Below are positions 35,014-46,600 of a DNA stretch of 64,000 nucleotides, piece after piece. A program made the position numbers and the translations under genes. The notes below the pieces were generated by a model. It was not told where the DNA came from, did no database searches, and saw nothing but the letters and a program-made list of their open reading frames with translations. The number at the start of each line of letters is the position of its first letter. Position 1 is the stretch's first letter. The stretch is from Malus domestica. Lineage: Eukaryota; Streptophyta; Magnoliopsida; Rosales; Rosaceae. The stretch spans positions 28,707,501-28,771,500 of the forward strand of contig NC_091677.1 in NCBI RefSeq assembly GCF_042453785.1. Direction: 5' to 3'.

Positions 35014-37665
35014 ACCTGAACAGATTGATACCACATTTGATAATGTTGTATCAATCTTGATGGTGTTTGTTCAAGACAACAGAGGTAGAAAACCCCAAAT
35101 TTGACGACAAGTCCTTTCATAGATAATATTGTACGCATCGACCTGCTCTGCGAGTTTTTTTTCTCTTTCTTTTCTTTTTGGCCCGTCATTTTTCTAGATC
35201 TTCTTCCTAAGCTAATTGAGTACAAACTACTTCTTCATTATATGTGTACAAGACACCTTATATTAGCATATATATGTCGGAATAAAGCGAATGATTTTTG
35301 GAGTGGTTGCTCTGAGTAAATAAATTACAAGCTTTTTATGCTCAAACACTGTTAATTTGCTTTACTTTCCACAATTATATGATCACGTTTGGTATGATGA
35401 AAGAACAAAATGGTAGAATATCAATGCTTTAAAACTAATACATAAAGTTCTTTCAGCCTGGGTATACGTTGAAAGTTGATCTCAATTTCTTGAGTTATCC
35501 AATCTAATTCAACCCTAAGTATTAAATTAATCTGGCCTATAAAGGGCAATCTAAAAACATTTAAAATTGAAAGTTAATTAAACGGTTCTGCAATTTGCAG
35601 CAGGCTTGCGCAAATGTGGGTGGCTTCCATTCCTTGCATTTGATTGTGGGTGCTCCATAAGTTTGCAGTTTTTATTCATATCAGTAGCCTTTTCTTTATA
35701 AATAACCTAGGGATATATCCCAAGTGGTTAAATGTGACTCAATAAACTCTTCACTATGATAAAACCACATTTGAATTTTTCTCACGCCTAACCCAAGATG
35801 CCACAACAGCTGGGAATTTATATCTAAAAAAACCAACTCAGATTATGCTCCTTAACAAACCAATCCTTTGTTAACAAGGTCCAAACTATAGGTAGCCGGG
35901 CACTTGGAAATGCTGTCAACGAGATGAATCGCGTTCTCCATAGGGGATAATTATTGCATTCAAGTTTGATCGTGAGGAAGTTGTAACATTAGAGATGGGG
36001 GGTTGAAATGGGACTGGCAGCAGCGGAAGTAGACATGATGAGAAGAAAAGTTGTCATTAGAGTTTAGATGGATGATTTACCATATAAGAATCTGGGTTTG
36101 GTATAATATTGCTCGATCAGGATGGTTAGAGTTGTGTATATATAGTGATGTATTTGTTCTCGACCACTTGACAGTGTCCTTAACAATTGAACAACAATGA
36201 TCCAAATGAAAAGTTGACCTCCCTCATAGTAAAAGACTTTTGCAATTGGCCCTTGAGGCAGTTAGGATTTCGTTTTATGTTGCAAATAACCTGTAAATGT
36301 TGTTGTGCCCTAACCCAAAAAACTCTAGTTAGCTTATTGTCACTTTCAATAATTGGATCTTCCCTAACAGTTAGGTAGGCATGACATACCACTAAATCTT
36401 TAAGAATGTAAGTTTGACATCTTAATTGGATGAGGATACTCACATCTTAACAGTTCATCGTAAATAGTGCAGTTAGGTTTCGTTAGGTATTATTTTTGTT
36501 TAATTTTAAATAAAATTTAAAATTATTTATGCATGCACGAGGTACGATGAACGGTTAGATGAGGATCCCTAAGATTTGGATCCGGTTTTGATCCAAATCC
36601 ATCTTAATCGAACAGGCAAGTGTTTTCAGCCGGTACAATGGGATTCGAAGACACTTTCAGGAGCACTGCAGTAGTTAAGCCTTCAATAAACAGCCTAAAC
36701 CTATACTTAGCTTAAAATCATTCGTTGGTTTTTTTGTTTTTTTTTTTTTTTTGTGAACAAAGAAATTTCATTAACCACAAGGGATGCATAAAGCATGGCA
36801 ATCTTTCAAAGAAAAAAAAGGCATGGCAATACAACAAATATCTCCAAAGAGAAGGGTTCCACAAATAACATGATCACGTCATAATTCTAATTAGCATAAC
36901 GGTTGGTTTATTTACTCCACATACTCATACTTTCTACATACCTCCACACTTTCCACGTACACCCTACATTAACTTTGTGTGATCATACCTTGTTATAATG
37001 TTAAATAACGGTTCTTTTGCTTAACTCTGTTAAAAATTTTGTTCATTTTTTTGACCCTTTAAACACTTTATTTTGCATAGAAGGTCTAACTGAGTTAGCT
37101 AAGAGAACCATTGTTCTATATTATAACAAGTTCAGAGACTAATGTTTATAAATTTTTAGTTCAGGAATCAAAGCTTTAATGAGCTGAAGTTCAGGAATCA
37201 TTGGTCAATTGTGCTAAAATTATCTCTTGTTTGATCGTGGTCCCATGTTTTAAAATTCTTTTAACTGCGATGATCAAAGCCAAATTGAAGAAAGGAAAAC
37301 TAGTGAACGAGGTTTGAAAACTTTGAGTTTTAACGATAAGAACAAAATAAAGGATAAAGTGAATAGTATCAGGATTGACTTTTTAGTGTAAAAAAGTGGT
37401 TTTTCGTTAAAATGAACAGTACCATGAGTTTTTCTTTAAAATTCTCATTAAAGAATTTGTTAAAATACTTGTGTTCAAAAAATAGAAAAATAAAAAAATT
37501 GTTAAAATTCAAGGCCCAATACAGCAGCCCATTAACACGGTACAGTGCGGGCCATTTTTCATTTGTATAAAACAGCTGCAGAGGGAGTGAAAAGAGAAAG
37601 GAAAAGAAGTGTGAGGTTTTCTTGTTCAAGAGGAAAGCAGAAAGAGGAGAAGCCAAACTTCGACC
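35014..37665. other. Intergenic between GLK and RPN1
   Basis: No gene seen. It contains GLK 3' UTR, an M1-family hairpin MITE (36430-36600), a T-rich run near 36728-36752, and at about 37300-37460 an AT-rich repeat-like stretch with GTGAATAGTATCAGG and a partial inverse AAATGAACAGTACCATG. That stretch lies about 200 bp upstream of the RPN1 start and may be a MITE in its promoter. Confidence 0.5.
36430..36600. mobile_element. Hairpin MITE, family M1 copy 3
   Basis: Shares the GTTCATCGTAAATAGTGCAG core, the ACGATGAACGGTTAGATGAGG inverse and the terminal GATGAGGAT words with copies 1 and 2. About 170 bp; central TTTAATTTTAAATAAAATTT. Confidence 0.62.
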
Positions 37666-40600
37666 ATGGCACCTCAAGATCCAAACGCCCCAAGCGGCAG
37701 CGGCTCCGGCAAGCGCAGTGAGGATTCCGTTAAAGTCCCCGCAACAGATCCCAAGAAGAAAGATGATAAGAAGGATGAGGATTTGGTAAGCGATTCCAGG
37801 GGTTAGGGTTTCGTTCACTGCCTGTTTGGTTCTCCAGAAAATTTATTAAGCTGAAGTTCCTGCACCTTGTTCATGTCTATTTGTATCAAAGGCTAGAACT
37901 GTGGAATATAAAAATCGAGTTTTTTTTTACTGAATCAAGGTCGTGTTTTAATTTCTTTATTCTTAATTAGTTCATGAGTTGCGATGCGTTCGACTGTTGA
38001 ATTGATTAACAACGATGTTTACGGTTTAGTATTCTATGAAAATTTGCTTCTTTAACTGAGCTGCATTGGATTCTCGTGCAGTCTGAGGAGGATTTGGAGT
38101 TGAAGAACCAATTGGAGTTGTACGTCGAGAGGGTTCAGGATACTGATCCTGGTGTGCAGAAAAATGCTCTGGAGAGTATGAGGTAGACCCTTTTTGCACC
38201 CTTAAAAGTTAGTAATTATTGATAATCAAGCTACATGGTTTGTAGTGTAATTAGCTTATAAAATACCCTTGCCTGTCTATGGCACTATGGGTAATCGAAT
38301 TCTATGTCGCCTATTCTCTCCCTCTCCTGTAATCACTGTCTCTGTGAATTATATTCTATACTTTCTTTCAAGTTTCAATTTTTATTGAGCTGTTTTTAAG
38401 GGAATAGAAAAATGTGTAGAATAGAATATTTATGAAATTCTAAGTGAAATTTACTTGATATTCTCAAAAGGGAGCCAAGTATAAATGCAATATTTTCTTC
38501 TACAGTGAACTGAATTTCTTGATGCTTTATCTGCTATCTTTTAAGTTATAGCTACAGGGCCATTGAATGAAAGAAATGCGTCTTTGAGCCCTTTATATTT
38601 ATGATTATTTGTTTTTATGGTAAAGAAACAAAGGTAAAGAGGGGTTGGCCTTGGGTTATTTCATTTTTCTTCCTAGTGAATCTGTAAAGAGGCATTGGTA
38701 GTCGGCAGTATATATTACACTATAAAGATCCAAAAGGTTCTTTGGTGGGAAATTGTTTTGTTGCTTGAATGCTGTTGAACCTAGACTCTCTAGAAAACGT
38801 AAATTTATGAAAATCAGAGTGGTTTTCTAACTCTGATCAACACCATTATGGCTGTGATGTGTGTGTATGATTATTATGTTATAAATGCAATTTACACCTG
38901 ATAGTCATCTGCAATCTTTGGTCAGTGTAGAAAGTGATTGATTTGTTATATTCATTGTTTTACTATTACATAGAAGTTACCATGCTTCTTACCCGGATTG
39001 GAACCGGTAATCTTTTCTTATATAGTTGTATCTCATATGGTGTGGCCTGACACAAAATTTCATCTCATAGGCAAGAAATCCGTACCTCAACTAGCTCCAT
39101 GACTTCAGTTCCAAAGCCATTAAAGTATCTTCGCCCGCATTACGGAACTCTAAAAACTTACTATGAAACAATGGCAGAATCAGAGTTGAAGGTATACTCA
39201 TCTATATCTCATAGAATATGTAAAGTTCATGTATTTGTACCCCGCCAACAACTTTAATAGTTCACTGTAGTTTAATTAATCTACCTTCTCTTACTCGCAG
39301 AAATACCTAGCAGATATATTGTCCGTTTTGGCACTCACCATGGCAGCTGAGGGAGAACGGGTATGCTAGATTATTTTAAAATTTCTGTTCAATTATTCTC
39401 CTTGTTGGTTGGTTTAGGTTATTGTATTTATACTAGTATCCTTGCTCATTTTAGTTCTGGTTCACTTTCTTTGTGATATTCAAAACTATTATATTCATCT
39501 TGTGTATATGCCCACCACTTACAGGAAAGCTTGAAGTACAGATTGTTGGGTTCAGAGGGTGATATTGGTTCATGGGGACACGAATATGTCAGGTCAGACC
39601 AATTTACTTTAGAACTTTCCAGTTGGAAATTTTGTGGTATTATAGTATCATAATTCCCAACCTATTTAGGCTTTTTTGGGGTTTTAAAGGTCCTTTGGAG
39701 TAATGTTTGAATGTGTGTTCAGAAGTGGCATATATAAAGATAAATTTGTTCACTAATGATTGACTTTCTTGTTTCTAATCAGGAACTTAGCTGGAGAAAT
39801 TGCTCAGGAGTTTGCTAAGCGACAGGTTTGATATCTATTCTGTGCATATGAAATAGTAACATTTTTATTTGGAAAGTTACGTTAGGTTGTTCGGAGCATA
39901 TTTTTACATTGTTCTCAATCATTTCTTTATTGTTTACTTGTGAAATTGAGATTAGCACACTCCTGATTAATATAGCTAGGGTCCAGGGATATGGTCATAT
40001 GTTTCTGTTGATGTATATGACATGCTGTTGTGTTGGATTGTGTTCAATACCAGTATCCCATGTGTATATTAGTTCCTTAGCCATATCTTCCTTTACTTGT
40101 CTATTCTTGGCATCCTTAAATTTGTTTCTGGAGATGTGTCAGTAAATAAGCGAGACGAGACAATGTTTCATGTCATTGTTTATGGTCTCCTTATAAAAAT
40201 TTATTCTAAATTTTTACTTTTTTATACTTGTAACAGGGTGAAGAGGCCCCAATTGAAGAACTAATGGAACTAGTGCAGCAAATTGTTGCTTTTCACATGA
40301 AGGTAAGATTCGTAACATCTTTTCGCCTTGAATTTTTTTTCCTTCTAACTAGAGTAGACGATCAAGTTACACAAAATACTTGATAATTTAAAAATGCCTC
40401 GCTGAAGTTGGGTCCAAATCAGGCTCTGGTTCATTTGTGTTCTAAGTAGAGTTCTAGCTTGTATTATCTATCCCATTGCAAACAAAAGCTTGGAATTGTA
40501 TACAAAAACGTTCCAAGAAGTACTTAAATGCAGCAATATTTAGTCATTCAGCTTGAAGCCTTCAAGTGGATTATAATACATTGTTCACAAAATTTCAAAA

Positions 40601-43600
40601 GCCAAACTGCTCTTGTTGATGCACTTCAAGCCATTTAATTCAATTGAAGGGGTAAATTTCCATCCGGAAGATAGACAGAAAATCCAAATTTGTAACCAGT
40701 AGACAATGTTCAATTGGGAGACTATTGGCTTTGCTTCTAATTATTTGTTCTGCATTGCAGCACAATGCTGAACCTGAAGCTGTCGACCTTTTAATGGAGG
40801 TAAAATTTATTAATTAATTCTTCAATATTCTTTGCCTGTGAAGCCTTCTTGTTCTATCCCTTTCTTCTTGGGCCTGATAGTTTGACCAATGGGCAGGTTG
40901 AAGACCTAGATCTGTTAATTGAGCATGTTGATAAAACAAATTTTAAGAGGACTTGTCTCTACCTCACCAGTTCAGCAAGGTAAGCAGATGAAGTTTAGAA
41001 ATTTCTCTTTGCATGTGACATTCTTATGGGGTAAAAGGTGGCATAGTTTCTCACGACTACTCAAAAGTCCGATTTAAGTTGATAACTGAATTTTTCTTTA
41101 AACAAGTTCATAACATCAGATGTGGAGGAAATATATGGAGGTATTCCTATGTATGCACCTACTACGGGCTGGTTTGGTATTGCTGTGCTTTGAAAAAAAA
41201 CTGCTTCTGCTATGCTATGAGAATAAGCTCATTTTTGATGCTTCACCTTTTCAGTTTTTATCACCCAAAACTATGAAAATAAGCTGTTTTTAAATGTTTA
41301 CCAAACACTTTTTTGAGCTCAGCTTTTTTTGATACCCATTTTTATAAAAGCACCTCAGTACCAAACCAGCACTACATATGACCATACCTGCCTAAGGACT
41401 TAGTTTTTCCAAATTCTTTGATTTTGCTTCTTTGGGGGATGATGTTAGAGCAACTACAAGACTTTTCAATACCAAGTGAACCTGCTTTCCAATTTGGATT
41501 GCATTCTAGTTAGTTTTAGGGTTTTAGTTATTTTCTTCTTTCTTGTCTGAAATTTATTTTGGAGAAAGCGTATGATAGGGTCCCAAGAGACATTCTTTGG
41601 AGAATTTTAGAGAAGAAAGGAGTACGAGTAGCATATATCCAAGCTATACAGGATATGTATGAAGGAGCAAAGACTGCCGTAAGAACTCATGAAGGACAAA
41701 CCGAAAGCTTTCCCATAACTGTAGGATTACATCAAGGCTCATCCTTAAGTCCTTACCTTTTTGCGTTGGTAATGGATGAGTTAACAGGACATATTCAAGA
41801 TGATATTCCTTGGTGTATGCTTTTCGCAGACGATATAGTGTTGATAGATGAAACTCAAGAAGGGGTAAATGCAAAGCTTAACCTTTGGAGAGAAGTGTTG
41901 GAATCTAAAGGTCTTCGCCTAAGCCGATCAAAGACAGAATATATGGAGTGCAAGTTCAGTGCAAATGGAGGCCAAAACGAGTTAGGGGTGAGGATCGGAG
42001 ATCAAGAAATACCAAAGAGCGACCGTTTTCGTTACCTAGGATCTATCTTGCAAAAGAACAGAGAATTAGATGGAGATCTCAACCATAGAATACAAGCTGG
42101 ATGGATGAAGTGGAAGAGTGCATCCGGCGTGTTGTGTGACCGCCGTATGCCACTGAAGCTCAAGGGAAAATTTTATAGGACGGCAATAAGGCCGGCGATG
42201 CTGTATGGCACAGAATGTTGGGCGGTGAAGCATCAACACGTACACAAAATGGGTGTAGCGGAGATGAGGATGCTTCGTTGGATGTGTGGGCACACGAGAA
42301 AGGATAAGATTAGGAATGAGGATATTCGGGGTAAAGTAGGAGTAGCCGAAATTGAAGGAAAGATGAGAGAAAATCGGTTACGGTGGTTTGGACATGTGCA
42401 AAGAAGGCCTACTGACGCTCCGATTAGAAGATGCGACTATGGGACAGAGGTTCAGGGCCGAAGGGGTAGAGGAAGACCCAGGAAAACTTTGAGAGAGACC
42501 CTAAGAAAAGACTTAGAGTATTTGGATCTAACGGAGGACATGACACAGGACAGAACACAATGGCGTTCTAAGATTCATATAGCCGATCCCACTCAGTGAC
42601 TTGGATTTTCCAAGTCTCCAACCGAGAAGTTGTCCTCGCTCGGGAAATTAAGGGAACACTACCTCAACCTACATGCTCCACTCACAAAGCTCCAACATAC
42701 AAGCTTCAACAAAAGAAAATTCAAAGAACTTAGCGAAGAAGGCTTTGGTGATTTAACACAATACGTTGAAATGAAGGAAAGCTTATTTATTGATATCCCC
42801 GATAAATTACAAATATGTACATATACTTGAGTCAAAATAAACAAACAAGAGGGAGCCTTCACAAAGGTTGCTTAGGAGAAGTCTCGGCAGTCGGTAGAGC
42901 CCCAGAAAGAGAAGGCACCGGAGGGGGATCATTCGGAGCCTCAGTACTGGACAGAACCCTAGAAGGAGGAGGCATCAGAGGTTGATCATTTGGAGCTTCA
43001 TTACGCGGTACAGCCCCAGAAGACGAAGGCAATAAATGCCTTTGGAACAAACCCACAAATCTCTGATGATCAAGTAAAACCTGACCATCAGATTCCTTCA
43101 TCTGGTCAAGCTTCCTCTTCATGTTTGTAGCATAGTCATGTGCGAGCCGGTGCAACTGTTTATTCTCATGCTTGAGCCCTCTAATCTCCTGTTTGAGACT
43201 CATCACTTCAGCCGCCAATGATTCAACTTGGCGGGTTCGAGCAAATAGGCGTTGGGCCATATTAGACACAGAACCTGCACACTGAACACTAAGAGCCAGA
43301 GAATCCTTAACAGCCAACTCATCAGACCGTTTGGAAAGTAGTCTGTTATCTTTGGGAGTGAGAAGGTTCCTGGCCACTACCGCAGCGGTCATATCATTCT
43401 TCATCACGGAATCCCCAACGGTAAGAGGACCAGTAGGGGAGACGAAGGATGGGCGCCATATGTTGTCTGGAGAAGGCGGGGCTGCCTCTTCAACAAGGTT
43501 CAAGTCAAAACGACGGTCGGAGGGGCCAGACATTTTCAAAGGTGTAGAAAAGAGAAGAGGTCGGACAAATCAAGATCTTAGAAGTGCAAGAATGGAGCTT

Positions 43601-46600
43601 CTACTGGTGGATATTCAAGTGTGCTTTGGAACTTAATGTCAGCCTCTATAAAAATCTGCACTCGACGAAGCTTCAGAAATCGAAGAGGCGTTGCTTTCTC
43701 AAAAGCTGGGCTGCTCAGAGACCACGAGGGTCGATCTCAGAAATCGAAGAGGCGTTTGCTTTCTCAAAAGCTGGGCTGCTCAAAGACCACGAAGGCCGAT
43801 CTCAGAAATCGAAGAGGTTTGCTTTCTCAAAAGCTGGGCTGCTCAGAGACCACGAGGGCCGATCTCAAAAATCGAAGAGGTTTGCTTTCTCAAAAGCTGG
43901 ACTGCTCAGAGACCACGAGGGCCGATCTCAGAAATCGAAGAGGTTTGCTTTCTCAAAAGCTGGGTTGCTCAGAGACCACGAGGGTCGATCTCAGAAATCG
44001 AAGAGGCACCTACTTTTCCAGCCTTGTCAGCACCTGTCACACGCACTCAGCTTTGCGGAAATTATGGGCATTCTGTCGATGATTTCTGGCGAAGTAGAAA
44101 GCACATGAATCATACTGTTCAATCACCCACTTCCCACACGCAACAGTAGCTCATGGGTACCACATATAACTTTGCCAAAGTCCTCTGACAAAGTTGAGAC
44201 TACTTTTCCAGCCTTGTCAGCACCTGTCACACGCACACTCAGCTTTGCGGAAATTATGGGCATTCTGTCGAAGATTTCTGGCGAAGTAGAAAGCACATGA
44301 ATCGTACTGTTCAATCACCCACTTCCCACACGCAACAGTAGCTCATGGGTACCACATATAACTTTGCCAAAGTTCTCTGACAAAGTCGAGACACGTGAAG
44401 CTTGCAACTCTCACTACATCGCTCTGACCAAGAAGGGTAAAAGAATAGCAAAGAAACAACACTAACAAAGTTTAGACACATAAATTTTGACGGCCTAGCT
44501 ACCATATTATTACCCACAAGGGTAAAGGAACAGTACCACTGCTGGATAATTGGAAAGTCCCGGTGTGTCAACCTCTGTGCTTCATGGCAAGGTAGACTAG
44601 CAAACATGCCCAACCTTTACTCACATTCGAGAAAACACTCCCAACAAGATTGCTTGCCCCAAAATCGAAGAGGCATCGCCCTCCGAATCTCGAGAGCCAG
44701 ACTCCCAACATGATTACTTTCTCAAAAATCGAAGAGAGGGTAAAGGAACAGTACCACTGCTGGATAATTTGAAAGTCCCTGTGTGTCACCCTCTGTGCTT
44801 CGTGGCAAGGTAGACTAGCAAACATGCCCAACCTTTACTCACATTCGAGAAAACACCCCCAACAAGATTGCTTGCTCCAAAATCGAAGAGGCACCGCCCT
44901 CCGAATCTCGAGAGCCAGACTCCTAACATGATTACTTTCTCAAAAATCGAAGAGAGGGTAAAGGAACAGTACCACTGCTGGATAATTGGAAAGTCCCTGT
45001 GTGTCAACCTCTGTGCTTCGTGGCAAGGTAGACTAGCAAACATGCCCAACCTTTACTCATATTCGAGAAAACACTCCCAACTCCCAACATGATTACTTTC
45101 TCAAAAATCGAAGACACCGCTCTCCGATTCTCGAGAGCCAGACCCCCAGCATGATTGCTTTCTCAAAAATCGAAGAGGCATCGTTCTCCGAATCTCGAGA
45201 GCCAGATCCCCGACAGGATTGCTTGTTCGAAAACCGAAGAGGCACCACTTTCCCAACTTCAAGAGCCGGATCTCCTTGGATAAAGCTTGTCTGTAATCTT
45301 CACACGCAACATCAGCTTTCCAGATACCACAGACCATTTTTTCAAAGTGCTCTGACAGAGTTAAAACTTGTGAAGCTGGCAGCTCCCACTACCGTGCTAT
45401 GACCAAGCAGGGTAAAGGAATAGCATTATTACTTGATGTTAGGGAGACTCCTATATATGTCGACCTCCATCCCCAACGGACAGGCAGACCTGCAAAAATG
45501 CTCAACCCTTCCTCTTATCTGAGAGGGCACTCCCAACGAAGCCTTTCGAAATATTCAGCTTTCTTTCCCCCCGATAATACCTCTGTAAACAAGCTATACT
45601 AGAGCAAGAATATCTCATATCATCAGGGTTAAAAGCAAGAGTATCCCATATCATGCTTTTTCCCTGTCTTTTCCTTTGGCCTTGTTCTTACCTGCAAGAC
45701 AAGGAGAAAGAGAGCAATCAGTCAGCACTTGGAATCAAGCTTCCAGCCAGGAACTGACTGCCTGGAACCCCTTACCCTGACATTGCTCCCGAGTACTCAT
45801 CTTTAACATCTTATGCTTCCAAGGAAGATACCGCATCTGCCTGAGGAACAGATAGGGCAAGTGAGAAGGATACAAGGAAGCATGTGGAGACAAGCGTAAC
45901 AGCACACGTGCCGATACATCCACTACTCTGTCAAAAGCAAAAGTATCCCATATCAGCAGGGTCGAACGTACTCTAGATTTGATGGACTTGTTTTGACCCT
46001 CAAATTCTTCAGTCGGCCTTATACTTTGGAGGAAACCAGAAAACCCTCCAGCCCAGTTCAAGAATAAGCCTGTGGAAAGTTACTTCTTCAAAAGCAAAAG
46101 TATCCCATATCATCTCTTCTCATTTTTCTTCTCTTTATCCTTCATGCTGCCTGCAAGATAGGGAGAATGTGAACAATCAGCCGGAGCTCTGATTGCTTAC
46201 CTTGTCTGTTACCTCTTTCAGCAGATCCCCTAGCTCGGCGACTTGGGGGACTCCTACTACATGGTTTGTATCGCGCTTGACCAAGCCTGAAACTACAAGT
46301 AAGCTTCAAGTGACATTGATACATTACCTTGTGCATCTCCACCAGTTACAGATACCACCCCTGGATGGAGGAAGAGTACTTCCAGAGAAGATTCCACATC
46401 TACCTATGAGACAGATAAGGAAAGTCAAGCCGATACCACACTCCGGGACTTAGAAGTTTCGTGGTTACGAGATCATTCTCCCACAATATTTCCTAATGTC
46501 TTTTGTACTAAATCATTCACTTGTACTCCCTAAAGGAGAGCTTGAACCTATGTACTTGTGTAAACCCTTCACAATTAATGAGAACTCCTCTATTCCGTGG

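Noticed and set aside
35700-35800. SINE
   Set aside because: CCCAAGTGGTTAAATGTG resembles an A box, but the matching B box is weak and no tail or target duplication is seen.
37369-37818. 149-codon minus-strand ORF over RPN1 exon 1
   Set aside because: It is a shadow of the RPN1 5' end and hydrophobic AT-rich DNA; the plus-strand gene explains the conservation.
41644-41874. Antisense ORFs over the LINE reverse transcriptase
   Set aside because: They are shadows of the RT reading frame.
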